A stretch of DNA of 64,000 nucleotides from Phytopseudomonas straminea (GCF_900112645.1 NZ_FOMO01000002.1:119593-183592), one strand, 5' to 3'. Positions 37,719 through 47,726 are shown, counted from the stretch's first letter. The notes: a model not told the origin generated them from the sequence alone. Numbers and translations: made by a program.

Positions 37719-38066
37719 GCGTACGGTTCAGAGCCTGTTCATGATCTCTATGCGCCTGATGCGGCAACTACAAGGCAGAAGCGGCCACTCAACTGATCGC
37801 TCCTCACGCTCTTCTGGGGAATGCCTCCGAGGACGCTCTGCGTTCGCTGTTGTATGCCGTGTGCAGCCGGAGCAGGCGCAGAGCACCGCGGCCTGAGCTA
37901 CCACGCTGGAGCGTGGGAGCCATCGTATCCACTGTGGGAGCGCGCCATGCGCGCAAAAAATCGAGGGCATGGCGCGCTCCCACAGATGCTGCATTGATGA
38001 CCGCCTCCGCACCTTCGCTGCCAAAATCTGCAGACTGGGCTGAAAGATTATGACCAGACCAGGCTC
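37719..38066. other. Intergenic region with a REP pair
   Basis: 348 bases without a supported gene between convergent dkgB and arfB. It holds one REP-type inverted pair at 37932-37985; the rest is unremarkable. Confidence 0.55.
37932..37985. repeat. REP-type palindromic pair
   Basis: Almost perfect inverted repeat: CTGTGGGAGCGCGCCATGC and GCATGGCGCGCTCCCACAG, with a short AT-rich loop. The stem is among the strongest in the window and could act as a transcript stabiliser or terminator between the convergent genes. Confidence 0.8.
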
Positions 38067-38480
38067 TTAGAAGTCGACCTTGCCCCTACCTGCCTTGATC
38101 GCTCCGCGCTTGGACTTGCCTTCCAGTCGGCGTTTCTTGGAGCCGAGGGTCGGCTTGGTCGGGCGCCGGGCCTCTTCGGTCTTGCCGGCAGAGCGAATCA
38201 GCTCAGCCAGGCGCTCCAGGGCATCGGCACGGTTCTGTTCCTGAGTGCGGTATTGCTGGGCCTTGATGATCACCACGCCATCGGCGGTGATGCGGCTGTC
38301 ACGCAGGGCCAGCAGCCGTTCCTTGTAGAAGAGCGGCAGTGAGGATGCTTGGCTGTCGAAGCGCAGGTGCATCGCGCTGGACACCTTGTTGACGTTCTGC
38401 CCACCCGCGCCCTGAGCGCGAATGGCGGTGAGCTCGATTTCATCGTCAGGCAGATGAACGCTGTTGGAGATGACCAGCAT
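38067..38480 (-). CDS. arfB: Alternative ribosome-rescue factor ArfB
   Basis: A 137-residue release-factor-like peptidyl-tRNA hydrolase. The catalytic GGQ motif is at about 25-28 (GAGGQNVNK), and the long basic tail (KKRRLEGKSKRGAIKAGRG) inserts into the mRNA channel of stalled ribosomes; both features define ArfB (YaeJ) and separate it from RF1/RF2. The start is MLVISNSV; the longer frame from 38534 is not favoured. Confidence 0.93.
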   Translation of the reverse strand: MLVISNSVHLPDDEIELTAIRAQGAGGQNVNKVSSAMHLRFDSQASSLPLFYKERLLALRDSRITADGVVIIKAQQYRTQEQNRADALERLAELIRSAGKTEEARRPTKPTLGSKKRRLEGKSKRGAIKAGRGKVDF

Positions 38481-38626
38481 GGGGCGCCTTGTTTCGGGTG
38501 GGCGTGCAGGATAGCCCAAGGTAGACGCCAGCATGGCTGAAACCTTTGCTTGAAATTTGCTTCTATGCCCTTTGCAGCGCTCAAGTAAGTTAAGCCACCC
38601 GCCTCCACCGCCTGCGAGAACACCCC

Positions 38627-39754
38627 ATGGATTCGATCACCCAAGCCGTACTTGGCGCCAGCATTCAGGGCGCACTGCTGGGCCGCTGGCAAGGGCGCAA
38701 GGCGCTGCTATATGGCGCTGTACTGGGCACGCTGCCCGATATGGACGTGATGATCGACTACGGCGATGCGGTAGCGGCCATGACCTACCATCGCGGCTTC
38801 AGCCATTCGCTGTTCGTGCTGACCGGCCTCGCCCTGCTGTTGACCTGGTTCTTGCGCCGATGGCGACCCAATCCGGGGTATTCATCACGCCGACTGTTCC
38901 TGGCCATCTGGCTGGTGCTGATCACCCATCCCCTTCTCGACGCCTTCACCAGCTACGGCACACAACTGCTCTGGCCATTCGCACCAACGCCGGCGGCCTG
39001 GTCGAGCATCTTCATCATTGACCCGATCTACAGCCTGCCGTTGCTGGGCGCGGTGATCTACGGGCTGATCGCCGGCTTGAAGGACAAGGCCAACCCGGTA
39101 GTCAACTGGGCCCTGGCGTTTTCCACTGTCTATCTCGCCTCGACTCTGGGCGGCAAGTACATGGCCGAACACCGCGTGGAGCAGGAACTGGCGCGCCAGG
39201 GCATCGAAGCCGAGGCCATTTTTAGCTCGCCGACGCCGTTCAACACACTGCTGTGGCGCGTGGTGACCATCGAAGGCGAGGATTATCACGAAGCGCTGGT
39301 CGGCTGGTTCGACAGTGCGCCGCCCGTGCTGGAACGCATGCCACGCGGTGCGGCGCTGGGCCAGCCCCTGGAGGATTCGCCCGCCCATCAGCGGCTGAAG
39401 TGGTTCACCAATGACGTACTGCGTTACGACCACATCGGCGATCACCTGGTAGTCACCGACATTCGCCTGGGCATGACCGGCTTTCACCCTTTCCGCTTCG
39501 ACTTCGCCCATTGGCAGAACGGCGCGTGGCAGGTGCAGCCTTATATCGAGCGCTGGCCGTCGGAGCGTGGCGATATGCAGCGCCTGGCCCTGCTCTGGCA
39601 ACGCATCTGGAAGCCCGCGACGCCTGTGCCGTTGGCATTGTGGGCCGGCGAGCTGAGTCGTGATCCGCAAGGTGGTGGCGCGGCCCATAATGACCTGAAA
39701 CCGGGCCGCAAAGCTGCAAGCTCCGCGAGTGACACAAGCGACCCAGCGCTGTAA
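38627..39754 (+). CDS. Membrane-bound metal-dependent hydrolase (YdjM/DUF457-type)
   Basis: A 375-residue inner-membrane protein. The N-terminal domain has metal-binding motifs of the YdjM family: LPDMDVMIDYGD, HRGFSHSLF and THPLLDAFTSYGT, with about four transmembrane segments (roughly 60-165). The C-terminal half is soluble (about 190-330), containing repeated Trp/Arg strands. The last 30 residues are low-complexity. The family's substrate is unknown. It starts with ATG in the extragenic space after arfB and ends next to a repeat. Confidence 0.8.
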   Translation: MDSITQAVLGASIQGALLGRWQGRKALLYGAVLGTLPDMDVMIDYGDAVAAMTYHRGFSHSLFVLTGLALLLTWFLRRWRPNPGYSSRRLFLAIWLVLITHPLLDAFTSYGTQLLWPFAPTPAAWSSIFIIDPIYSLPLLGAVIYGLIAGLKDKANPVVNWALAFSTVYLASTLGGKYMAEHRVEQELARQGIEAEAIFSSPTPFNTLLWRVVTIEGEDYHEALVGWFDSAPPVLERMPRGAALGQPLEDSPAHQRLKWFTNDVLRYDHIGDHLVVTDIRLGMTGFHPFRFDFAHWQNGAWQVQPYIERWPSERGDMQRLALLWQRIWKPATPVPLALWAGELSRDPQGGGAAHNDLKPGRKAASSASDTSDPAL

Positions 39755-39782
39755 CGGCACCCGCTATCAAACACAGAAATCT

Positions 39783-39872
39783 ACCCGGGTATCGCAGGCT
39801 CAACCCGGGCTACGAATCAGACCATGCCAAGGCCCCGAACCGTAGCCTGGGTGGAGCGAAGCGATACCCGGG
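39783..39872. repeat. Dispersed repeat, inverted pair (copy 2)
   Basis: Two diverged copies face each other: ACCCGGGTATCGCAGGCTC at 39783 and GTGGAGCGAAGCGATACCC at 39852. Together they form a pair between convergent genes, as REP doublets do. Confidence 0.65.
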
Positions 39873-39898
39873 AAGCCCTCTCTCGGGCATTCGCGATC

Positions 39899-41854
39899 TC
39901 AGGTCCTGAACTGCCGCACCAAGCCCTGCAGCTCGACGCCCAGACGCGCCAGTTCGGCGCTCGAGGCCGCGGTCTGTTGGCTGGCACTGGCGCTCTGCTC
40001 GCCGATATCGCGCACCCGGGTGACGCTTTCGCTGATGGTTTCCGCCACGGCGCTCTGCTCTTCCGCGGCGGCGGCGATCTGCTGGTTCATCTGTTCGATG
40101 GTACTGACCGCCTGGGTGATGCGGCCGAGGGCATCGCCCGCCTCGCCGGCCAAGCCCACGGTACGCTGGGTCAGCGCGCGACTGCCTTCCATCTGCGTGA
40201 CTGCACCATCAGCCAGGCGCTGCAGATTGGCGATCAGGCTCTCGATTTCCTGCGTAGAGTCATGGGTACGGCGCGCCAGGGCGCGCACTTCATCGGCGAC
40301 CACCGCAAAACCGCGGCCCTGGTCACCGGCACGGGCAGCCTCGATGGCGGCGTTGAGCGCCAGCAGGTTGGTCTGCTCGGCCACCGCCCGAATTACTTCC
40401 AGCACACCGCCGATGCGACCGCTTTCCTTGTTGAGCGCCTGCATGGCTTCGGCCGATTGCTCCACCTCCTCCGCCAGCTTGCCGACCTGGCTGATCGCCT
40501 GCTGTACCACCTGATTGCCCTGCTGCGCCTCGCGGTCGGCGTCGGCAGCAGCCAACGAAGCCTGTTCGGCGTTCTGCGCCACCTCCTGCACCGTGGCGGC
40601 CATCTGGTGCATGGCGGTGGCAGTCTGTTCGGTTTCCTCTTTCTGGGTCTGTACGCCGGCACTGGTCTGGGCAGTGATGGCTGACAACTGCTCGGCAGCG
40701 GCAGCGATCTGCCCGACACCGGTGCCGATGCGGCCGACCAGGTCACGCAGGCTGCGGGTCATGCCCTGCATGGCTTCGAGCAGTTGGCCGAGTTCGTCGT
40801 TGCGGTTCTGCGGTAGATCCTGGCTCAGGTCACCGCCGGCAATGCGCCGCGCGAATTCCACGGTCTGGCGCAGCGGCGCGACGATGGAACGGCTGATGGT
40901 GAAGGCGGCGAACAGGCCAATCACTACCGCCGCGATGCCCATGCTGCCGAGCAGCAGGATGGCGTTGCGGCTGTCATCGCCCATGGCCTGTTCTTCGGCA
41001 CTCTTGGCCTGCTCGGCCAACGCCAGCACCTGATCGGCCTGTTTGAGCATGGCAGCGTCGCTGGCCAGGCTCTGCTCATGCACCTGCTGGAAGTTGGTGA
41101 ACGCCTGCTGGTAGCTCGTCAACGCCGCGAGGGCAGCCTCGATGGCGCGCTTCTGATCGTCGCTCAGCCAGACCATCAGGCCATTGGCCGAGGATTGCAG
41201 GTCGTAGATGACAAAATTCCAGTCTTCCAGCGCGGATGGTGAGCCATCGATGATGAACTGGCTTTCGTGGCTGCGCAGCTCGAGCATGCGCTTGCTGAGA
41301 TTGGAAGCGGTTTCCGCCAGGGTCAGCGGGTCGCTGCCACGCAGCTTATCGCCGGCAAGGCGCAGTTCGCGCACGGCGTCGTACATGCCCAACTCGATCA
41401 TCTCGAACTGGCTACGCGCCTCCTGGGCAGCCTCGTCCATCTGCTTGCGCGCTTCGTTGGCGCGCGCCTGCTGCTGCACGCTGGCGTCGAACTGCTGAAG
41501 ATAGTCGGCAGTGGCCGCGTCCATGGCCTGCAAGCGCTCGCGCTCGCTGGGCGTAGCCGTGGTCATTTGTTCGACAAGACCGGCACGGACCTTGGCGAGC
41601 TGCTCACGCATGCGTTGGGCGTCGGCCTCACTGTGGCTGATCGCGTAGTCGCGCTCCAGGCGCCGGGCGCCGAGGATCTGGGCGTCGATGCTCGACAGCG
41701 ACACCGACTGGGCATGTCCCTGCATCACAGCCTTTACGGCCACGAAACCGGAAGCGGTCACGGCGACGGTCAACAGCAATACCAGGCCAAAACCGACCAG
41801 AAGTTTCTTGCCTACGGAGAGGTCGACGAACAGTCGAGTGGCAGAATGCAACAT
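39899..41854 (-). CDS. Methyl-accepting chemotaxis protein
   Basis: A 651-residue chemoreceptor. A first membrane segment at about 13-35 is followed by a helical periplasmic sensor (about 40-290, a helical-bimodular-like size), a second membrane segment (about 292-315, [18 protein letters not shown]), a HAMP domain and the signalling domain with [27 protein letters not shown]. The start MLHSATRL at 41854 is preferred over a frame to 41944. Ligand unknown. The C-terminus lacks the CheR-binding pentapeptide seen in some receptors. Confidence 0.9.
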   Translation of the reverse strand: MLHSATRLFVDLSVGKKLLVGFGLVLLLTVAVTASGFVAVKAVMQGHAQSVSLSSIDAQILGARRLERDYAISHSEADAQRMREQLAKVRAGLVEQMTTATPSERERLQAMDAATADYLQQFDASVQQQARANEARKQMDEAAQEARSQFEMIELGMYDAVRELRLAGDKLRGSDPLTLAETASNLSKRMLELRSHESQFIIDGSPSALEDWNFVIYDLQSSANGLMVWLSDDQKRAIEAALAALTSYQQAFTNFQQVHEQSLASDAAMLKQADQVLALAEQAKSAEEQAMGDDSRNAILLLGSMGIAAVVIGLFAAFTISRSIVAPLRQTVEFARRIAGGDLSQDLPQNRNDELGQLLEAMQGMTRSLRDLVGRIGTGVGQIAAAAEQLSAITAQTSAGVQTQKEETEQTATAMHQMAATVQEVAQNAEQASLAAADADREAQQGNQVVQQAISQVGKLAEEVEQSAEAMQALNKESGRIGGVLEVIRAVAEQTNLLALNAAIEAARAGDQGRGFAVVADEVRALARRTHDSTQEIESLIANLQRLADGAVTQMEGSRALTQRTVGLAGEAGDALGRITQAVSTIEQMNQQIAAAAEEQSAVAETISESVTRVRDIGEQSASASQQTAASSAELARLGVELQGLVRQFRT

Positions 41855-42122
41855 CCAAGCGGCTCCATTTGTTTTTGTATGAGTGCGGTACGCAGGCGCC
41901 TTGTGAGCGCGCGACCCTGGCTTCAGGACCCTAATCGGCCGCAAGCGGAAAATCCTGAGGGAAAAAGCAAATCACTGGCGCCATCAAGTCGCCACTATAC
42001 CGGCGTACGTGGAGTCGCCGTCCGCACCTGAGACAAACAGTTACAGAACTGTCGAGGTGGTCAGGAATCTGGCACAAATGCCGCCCGCAGCATTGCACTG
42101 CGGGCGGGAGCAATACTGACCG

Positions 42123-43511
42123 TTAATTGGCCAGACGACGCTGGCGAATCTGGTAACAGCCCCAGATGAACAGCAGCCAGAACGGAATGGCGAATACCGA
42201 GAGACGAATGCCGGGGATGAACAGCATTACGCCCAGGATGAACAGTACGAAGGCCAGGCACAGGTAGTTGGCGAAGGGGAACCAGAAGGCCTTGAACGAC
42301 GGCTCCACGCCCTTGGCCTGCATGGCCTTGCGGAACTTGATGTGGGCCAGGCTGATCATCGCCCAGTTGATCACCAGGGCGGCGACCACCAGGGACATCA
42401 GCAGCTCCAGTGCGCTCTTGGGCACCAGGTAGTTGATCACCACGCAGATCAGCGTGAACAGCGCCGAGATGGCGATGGCCAGCACCGGTACGCCGCGCTT
42501 GTCGACCTTGAGCAACTGCTTCGGCGCGTTGCCCTGCTCGGCCAGGCCGTAGAGCATGCGACTGTTGCAGTACACGCCGCTGTTGTAGACCGACAGCGCC
42601 GCGGTGAGCACCACGAAGTTGAGCAGGTGCGCGGCGGTGTCGCTGCCGATCAGCGAGAAGATCTGCACGAAGGGGCTGCTGCCGTAGGAGTCGCCGCCGG
42701 CGGTCAGGGTCGCCACCAGATCGTCCCAGGGGTGCAGCGAGAGCAGCACGGTCAGCGCGCCGATGTAGAAGATCAGGATGCGGTAGACCACCTGATTGAT
42801 GGCCTTGGGTATCACCGTCTTCGGCTGATCGGCCTCGGCCGCGGTGATGCCCACCAGTTCCAGACCGCCAAAGGAGAACATGATGATGGCCATCATCATC
42901 ACCAGCCCGGAAACCCCGTTGGGGAAGAAGCCGCCGTGGCTCCACAGGTTGCTGACCGTTGCCTGCTCGCCACCGGCGCCGCTGAACAGCAGGTAGCAGC
43001 CGAGCAGGATCATGCCCACGATCGCTGCCACCTTGATGATCGAGAACCAGAACTCGGCCTCGCCGAACACCCGCACGTTGGTCAGGTTGATGGCGTTGAT
43101 AAGCACGAAGAACGCTGCCGCGGTGACCCAGGTGGGGATCTCCGGCCACCAGTACTGCACGTACTTGCCCACCGCCGTCAGTTCAGCCATGCCCACCAGC
43201 ACGTAGAGCACCCAATAGTTCCAGCCGGACAGGAAACCGGCGAACGGGCCCCAGTAGGCATGGGCGAAGTGGCTGAACGAGCCGGCGACCGGCTCCTCGA
43301 CGATCATCTCGCCGAGCTGGCGCATGATCAGAAAGGCGATGAAACCGCCAATCGCATAACCGAGGATCATCGAAGGGCCGGCCGAAGCCATGACCCCGGC
43401 CGAACCCAGGAACAGGCCGGTACCGATGGCACCGCCCAGGGCGATCAACTGAATGTGGCGGTTCTTCAGGCCGCGCTTGAGCGGGCCGGTCTGGAGCATT
43501 TCGCTTGGCAT
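42123..43511 (-). CDS. Amino-acid permease, AroP-like
   Basis: A 462-residue APC-family transporter with twelve membrane segments. The first is preceded by GLKNRHIQLIALGGAIGTGLF, the hallmark of the AroP/PheP/GabP/ProY group; EPVAGSFSHFAHAYWGP is also typical. Transport of aromatic amino acids is suggested by similarity and by its place downstream of the tyrosine-degradation genes (85 bases after maiA). Proline or GABA cannot be excluded. The start MPSEMLQTG is the first ATG. Confidence 0.8.
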   Translation of the reverse strand: MPSEMLQTGPLKRGLKNRHIQLIALGGAIGTGLFLGSAGVMASAGPSMILGYAIGGFIAFLIMRQLGEMIVEEPVAGSFSHFAHAYWGPFAGFLSGWNYWVLYVLVGMAELTAVGKYVQYWWPEIPTWVTAAAFFVLINAINLTNVRVFGEAEFWFSIIKVAAIVGMILLGCYLLFSGAGGEQATVSNLWSHGGFFPNGVSGLVMMMAIIMFSFGGLELVGITAAEADQPKTVIPKAINQVVYRILIFYIGALTVLLSLHPWDDLVATLTAGGDSYGSSPFVQIFSLIGSDTAAHLLNFVVLTAALSVYNSGVYCNSRMLYGLAEQGNAPKQLLKVDKRGVPVLAIAISALFTLICVVINYLVPKSALELLMSLVVAALVINWAMISLAHIKFRKAMQAKGVEPSFKAFWFPFANYLCLAFVLFILGVMLFIPGIRLSVFAIPFWLLFIWGCYQIRQRRLAN

Positions 43512-43596
43512 CTGTCACCTGTGGGTGATCGACCGTGACAGGATCGAACCCGCCCGGCTCGTGGCCTGGCGGAGTGGCTGGGGCATTTCTCGCCGT

Positions 43597-44247
43597 CTAC
43601 TGCGCGTCGGGCTGAGCCTCCGGCGCGGCATGCCGGAATGCATCAAGGGCCTCACAACGGGCGGCGAGCGCGAGGATGCGTGGATACGCATCGAGGTCAC
43701 AGTCGAAACGGCGCGCATTGTACACCTGTGGAATCAAACAGGCTTCCAGATAGCCGGGCCGCGTGCCGAGGGAAAATCCATCGCCGTAGATCGCCAGGCC
43801 CTGCTCTACTGCTGCCAGGCCAGCGGCCACCCAGTGGCGATACCAGGTGTTTTTTGCTGCATCGTCCACGCCCAGCTCGCGGCTCAGGTACTGCAGCACC
43901 CGCAGGTTGTTGAGGGGATGCACGTCACAGGCGAGATGCAGCGCCAAGGCGCGCACCTGAGCACGGGCGACGGGATCGGCCGGCAGAATCGCCGGCACCG
44001 GAAAGATTTCCTCCAGGTATTCGATGATCGCCAGGGACTGGGCGATGCGCACATCGCCGTTCTCTTCGTCCACCAGCAGCGGTACCAGGCCCTGGGGATT
44101 CAGGCCTTGATACGCCTGGCCATGTTGCTCACCGCCATCGCGCACCAGATGCACCGGCACCTGCTGATAAGCCAGGCCTTTGAGGTTCAGCACGATGCGT
44201 ACACGGTAGGCGGCGCTGGAGCGCCAGTAGCCGTAGAGCTTCAACAT
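43597..44247 (-). CDS. maiA: Maleylacetoacetate isomerase
   Basis: A 216-residue glutathione-S-transferase-fold isomerase of zeta class. The N-terminus has the motif YWRSSAAYRVRIVLNLKGL, in which a Ser pair occurs where zeta-GSTs bind glutathione; NPQGLVPLLVDE and AQSLAIIEYLEE are also typical. It converts maleylacetoacetate to fumarylacetoacetate. It follows fahA after a 254-base gap filled by two repeat pairs, so co-transcription may be weakened. Confidence 0.93.
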   Translation of the reverse strand: MLKLYGYWRSSAAYRVRIVLNLKGLAYQQVPVHLVRDGGEQHGQAYQGLNPQGLVPLLVDEENGDVRIAQSLAIIEYLEEIFPVPAILPADPVARAQVRALALHLACDVHPLNNLRVLQYLSRELGVDDAAKNTWYRHWVAAGLAAVEQGLAIYGDGFSLGTRPGYLEACLIPQVYNARRFDCDLDAYPRILALAARCEALDAFRHAAPEAQPDAQ

Positions 44248-44273
44248 TGCGGATTCCTTTTAGAGCAGGCTTT

Positions 44274-44341
44274 CGTAGGAGCGGTTTGAGCCGCGATCAG
44301 GCTTGAAGCGCCCAGAACTCGCGGCTGAAGCCGCTCCTACG
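44274..44341. repeat. REP-type pair A in fahA-maiA gap
   Basis: CGTAGGAGCGGTTTGAGCCGCG and CGCGGCTGAAGCCGCTCCTACG face each other around a 24-base centre. Related to pair B but with TAGGAGC instead of GTGGGAGC at the outer end. Confidence 0.85.
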
Positions 44342-44429
44342 CATCAGCGGCGCTACAGCATTTCACCAAGTCAATGTGCACCCTATTCGCAGAGCCCAAG
44401 TCACGATGCAGGCTCCCTTCGAAACAAGA

Positions 44430-44500
44430 CTGTGGGAGCGGCTTCAGCCGCGATCAATATCAAAGGTGCTGAAACCTCGCGGCTGAAGCCGCTCCCACGG
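44430..44500. repeat. REP-type pair B in fahA-maiA gap
   Basis: CTGTGGGAGCGGCTTCAGCC and GGCTGAAGCCGCTCCCACGG form a long stem around a 30-base centre. It stands directly downstream of the fahA stop (minus strand). Such elements can bind gyrase or stop 3'-5' exonucleases. Confidence 0.85.
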
Positions 44501-44501
44501 A

Positions 44502-45488
44502 TCAATGGGCGTCGTAGCGTTCCACCTGCTGGTCGATGGCGCCGAAGATGCTCGCACCGGCGGCATCGAACATCTCGATGCGCACCCGGTCGCCGAACTT
44601 GAGAAATGGCGTCTTCGCCTCGCCGTGTTCGATCACTTCGAGCATGCGCTTTTCGGCCAGGCAGCTGGAGCCGGCGCTGCGGTCGTAGTTGGAGACGGTG
44701 CCCGAGCCGATGATGGTGCCGCTGCCCAGGGGCCGGGTGCGGGCGGCGTGGGCGATCAGAGTTGGGAAGTCGAAGGTCATGTCGGTGCCGGCATCCGGCT
44801 GGCCGAACAGTGCGCCGTTGATGTGCGACACCAGCGGCCGATGCACGCGGCCGTCGCGCCAGCTGTCACCCAACTCGTCCGGCGTCACCGCCACCGGCGA
44901 GAAGCTCGACGAAGGCTTGCTCTGGTAGAAGCCGAAACCCTTGCCCAGCTCGCCGGGAATCAGGTTGCGCAACGACACGTCGTTGACCAGCATCAGCAGC
45001 TGGATATGCCCGGCCGCCTGGGCCGGCGTCGCGCCCATGGGCACGTCATCGGTGATCACCGCCAGCTCGGCCTCCAGGTCGATGCCCCAGGCTTCGTCGC
45101 TCAGACGAATCGGCGCGTGGGGCGCGATGAAGGTGTCCGAGCCGCCCTGGTACATCAGCGGATCGTGCCAGAAGGATTCCGGTATCTCGGCGCCGCGCGC
45201 CTTGCGCACCAACTCCACGTGATTGACGTAGGCACTGCCATCGGCCCAGTGAAAAGCCCGTGGCAGCGGGCTGTGGCAGGCGCGCTGATCGAAGTCGAAG
45301 GCTTGCGCCTCCAGCCCGTCGTTGAGGCGCTGGTACACCGCTTCGAGCTGCGGGCGTTTGCTCGCCCAGTCGTCCAGCGCGGCCTGCAGCGTCGGGGCGA
45401 TCTGCGCCACGCGCACGGCGCGACTCAGGTCGCGGGAAACCACCACCAGGGCGCCGTCGCGGCCCTGATTCAGCGATGCCAGTTTCAT
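44502..45488 (-). CDS. fahA: Fumarylacetoacetate hydrolase-family protein (tyrosine catabolism)
   Basis: A 328-residue FAH-family enzyme. The start MKLASLNQGRDG at 45488 overlaps the hmgA stop by one base (TGATG), so the upstream frame to 45674 is wrong. Metal ligands are visible: DLEAELAVI (Glu pair), LMLVNDVSLRN (Asp) and GFGFYQSKPSSSF (Lys). It would split fumarylacetoacetate to fumarate and acetoacetate. At 328 residues it is about 100 shorter than the usual Pseudomonas FahA (about 430), pointing to a different subfamily. Confidence 0.85.
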   Translation of the reverse strand: MKLASLNQGRDGALVVVSRDLSRAVRVAQIAPTLQAALDDWASKRPQLEAVYQRLNDGLEAQAFDFDQRACHSPLPRAFHWADGSAYVNHVELVRKARGAEIPESFWHDPLMYQGGSDTFIAPHAPIRLSDEAWGIDLEAELAVITDDVPMGATPAQAAGHIQLLMLVNDVSLRNLIPGELGKGFGFYQSKPSSSFSPVAVTPDELGDSWRDGRVHRPLVSHINGALFGQPDAGTDMTFDFPTLIAHAARTRPLGSGTIIGSGTVSNYDRSAGSSCLAEKRMLEVIEHGEAKTPFLKFGDRVRIEMFDAAGASIFGAIDQQVERYDAH

Positions 45489-46627
45489 CAGGACTCCTTG
45501 CCTGGCGCGCGCCAGGAATTCACGTATTCGACGACATCCACCGCGGCGGCGGCGTCGGTCACTTCCAGGCCATGGCGGGTGTCGATCATCACCGCCACTT
45601 CCTCGGCGAAGGTGGCCGGGTCGGTCTGCGCCTTTTTCAGCGCCTTGGGATGGGGGCCATGGGGGAAGCCGCACGGGTGCAGGGTGACCATGCCGGCCTC
45701 GATATTGTCGCGGCTGAAGAAGTTGCCGCGGTGATAGAACAGCACTTCGTCGTAGTCGTCGTTGTTATGGAAGAACGGCACCTTGAGCGCGCCGGGGTCG
45801 GACTCCACCGGCCGCGGCGTGAAGGTGCAGACCACGAAGCCCTTGGCCACGAAGGTGGTGTGCACCGACGGCGGCAGGTGGTAGCGATGGCTCATCAGCG
45901 GACGGATGTCGCGCCAGTTCACCCGCACCACGGTGTTGTCGCCATGCCAGCCCACCGCATCGAGCGGGTTGTAGGGATAGGTGACGGTACTGATCTGGTT
46001 ACGCCGTTTGATGCGGATCTGCCAGGTGTTCTCGTCCTGCTGAGCCTTGAAGGTATCGTCGATACGCGGGTGATCGAGCACCGCCGGGTCGAAGATCGCC
46101 TGACCGCCGAGCAGGCCTTTTTCCGGCAACTGATAGGCACCGTCGGTATTCTCGACCAGCAGGAAATGACTCGGCGCAGTCGGTTCTATACGCCAGGCGG
46201 TGCCACGGGGAATCACCAGGTAATCGCCATCGCGGTATTCCAGGTGGCCGAAATCGCAATGCAGGTGCCCGGCGCCGTCGTGGACGAACAGCAGCTCGTC
46301 GCCGTCGCTGTTGCGCACCAGGTGGCGCATGGCGCTGGCAGTCTTCCAAACGCGCAAGCGAACGTCGGCGTTGTGCAGAGTCAGTGGCGCCTCGAACGGA
46401 CAATCGTGCTCGCTGGGAATCTTATTGAAGTTGAAGGCGTGGGGGCGCAGCGGCCCCTGCCAGTCGATCCAGCCGGTGGGCGGATGCTTGTGGTGCAGGT
46501 GCGTCACGGGGCCGAAGAAGCCCTCGCGGCCCATTTCCCGCTCGTAGGTGTCGGCGGGAAAATCGCAGTGGGCCTGGCGCGAGTGCTCGCCTTCACGCAG
46601 GGGAAAGCTGATCCATTTACGGCTCAT
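45488..46627 (-). CDS. hmgA: Homogentisate 1,2-dioxygenase, short form
   Basis: A 379-residue cupin dioxygenase opening the ring of homogentisate. Iron ligands fit LFYHRGNFFSRDNIEAG (His, Glu) and LHPCGFPHGPHP (His). The usual proteobacterial enzyme has about 430 residues; the shorter protein with VKVPFFHNNDDYDEVLF is like a second branch of the family. Start with the ribosome site directly after hpd (4-base gap) and one-base overlap with fahA: hpd-hmgA-fahA are clearly one operon. Confidence 0.87.
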   Translation of the reverse strand: MSRKWISFPLREGEHSRQAHCDFPADTYEREMGREGFFGPVTHLHHKHPPTGWIDWQGPLRPHAFNFNKIPSEHDCPFEAPLTLHNADVRLRVWKTASAMRHLVRNSDGDELLFVHDGAGHLHCDFGHLEYRDGDYLVIPRGTAWRIEPTAPSHFLLVENTDGAYQLPEKGLLGGQAIFDPAVLDHPRIDDTFKAQQDENTWQIRIKRRNQISTVTYPYNPLDAVGWHGDNTVVRVNWRDIRPLMSHRYHLPPSVHTTFVAKGFVVCTFTPRPVESDPGALKVPFFHNNDDYDEVLFYHRGNFFSRDNIEAGMVTLHPCGFPHGPHPKALKKAQTDPATFAEEVAVMIDTRHGLEVTDAAAAVDVVEYVNSWRAPGKES

Positions 46628-46631
46628 GGCC

Positions 46632-47726
46632 TCACTCCTCGCTGATCACACCGCGACGCAGCTGGTCTTCTTCGATGGACTCGAACAGGGCCTTGAAATT
46701 GCCCTCGCCAAAGCCCTGGTTACCCTTGCGCTGGATGATCTCGAAGAAGATCGGGCCGATCACCGTGTTGGTGAAGATCTGCAGCAGGATGCCGTCGTCT
46801 TGCGGCGCGCCATCGATCAGCAGATTCAGCTCGCGCAGCACGTCCAGCGGCTCGCCGTGGCCGGCCACGCGCTGGTCGACCTTCTCGTAATAGGTGGCCG
46901 GGGTGCTCATGAACGACACGCCATTGGCCTGCAACTGGCGCACCGTGGCGTAGATGTCGTCGGTGGCCAGGGCGATGTGCTGGATGCCCTCCCCGTGGTA
47001 CTCACGGATGAATTCCTCGATCTGCGATTTGTCGTCGGCCGACTCGTTGATCGGGATGCGGATCTTGCCGCACGGCGCGGTCATGGCCCGGGACAGCAGG
47101 CCGGTGAGCTTGCCTTCGATATCGAAGTAGCGAATCTCGCGGAAACCGGCGATGCGCTCGTAGAAGCCGGACCACACGTCCATCTGCCCGCGTTTGACGT
47201 TGTGGGTCAGGTGGTCGATGCATTGCAGGCCCACGGCATTGTCATTGGCCGAGCGGCCTTCGATGAACTCGAAATCGACGTCATAGATGCTGTGCTCGCC
47301 GCTCTCGTTGCGATAACGATCGACCAGATACAGCAAGGAGCCGCCGATGCCCTCGACGCAGGGGATGTTCAGCTCGCCAAAATTGGCATGGCTGCCGACC
47401 AGCGTGGCGCCCTTCTCTTTCACGTAGGCCGCGGCCTGGGCGGCATTCCTGACCCGGAACGCCATGGCGCAGGCGCTTGGCCCATGCTTTTGCGCGAAGG
47501 CATGTACATGCCCGGTCGGGCTGCCGTTGAGCACGAAGTTCACGTCATGCTGCTGGAACAGCCACACCTCTTTGCTACGGTGCTTCGCGGTTTCGGTGAA
47601 GCCCATGGCGGTGAACAGCTGGCGCAGCTGTTCGATACCTTCGGGCGTCGGCGCGGTGAATTCGACGAACTCGAAACCGTCGGTGCCAATGGGGTTGTGC
47701 TGCTCGATTCTGGACACGGCGTTCAT
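46632..47726 (-). CDS. hpd: 4-hydroxyphenylpyruvate dioxygenase
   Basis: A 364-residue VOC-fold dioxygenase converting 4-hydroxyphenylpyruvate to homogentisate. The iron ligands are His in CIDHLTHNV, His in GIQHIALATDD and Glu in FFEIIQRKGN. The C-terminal helix region KGNQGFGEGNFKALFESIE is typical. The start MNAVSRIEQ at 47726 is preferred to a frame extending to 47831. First gene of the tyrosine-degradation operon. Confidence 0.95.
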   Translation of the reverse strand: MNAVSRIEQHNPIGTDGFEFVEFTAPTPEGIEQLRQLFTAMGFTETAKHRSKEVWLFQQHDVNFVLNGSPTGHVHAFAQKHGPSACAMAFRVRNAAQAAAYVKEKGATLVGSHANFGELNIPCVEGIGGSLLYLVDRYRNESGEHSIYDVDFEFIEGRSANDNAVGLQCIDHLTHNVKRGQMDVWSGFYERIAGFREIRYFDIEGKLTGLLSRAMTAPCGKIRIPINESADDKSQIEEFIREYHGEGIQHIALATDDIYATVRQLQANGVSFMSTPATYYEKVDQRVAGHGEPLDVLRELNLLIDGAPQDDGILLQIFTNTVIGPIFFEIIQRKGNQGFGEGNFKALFESIEEDQLRRGVISEE

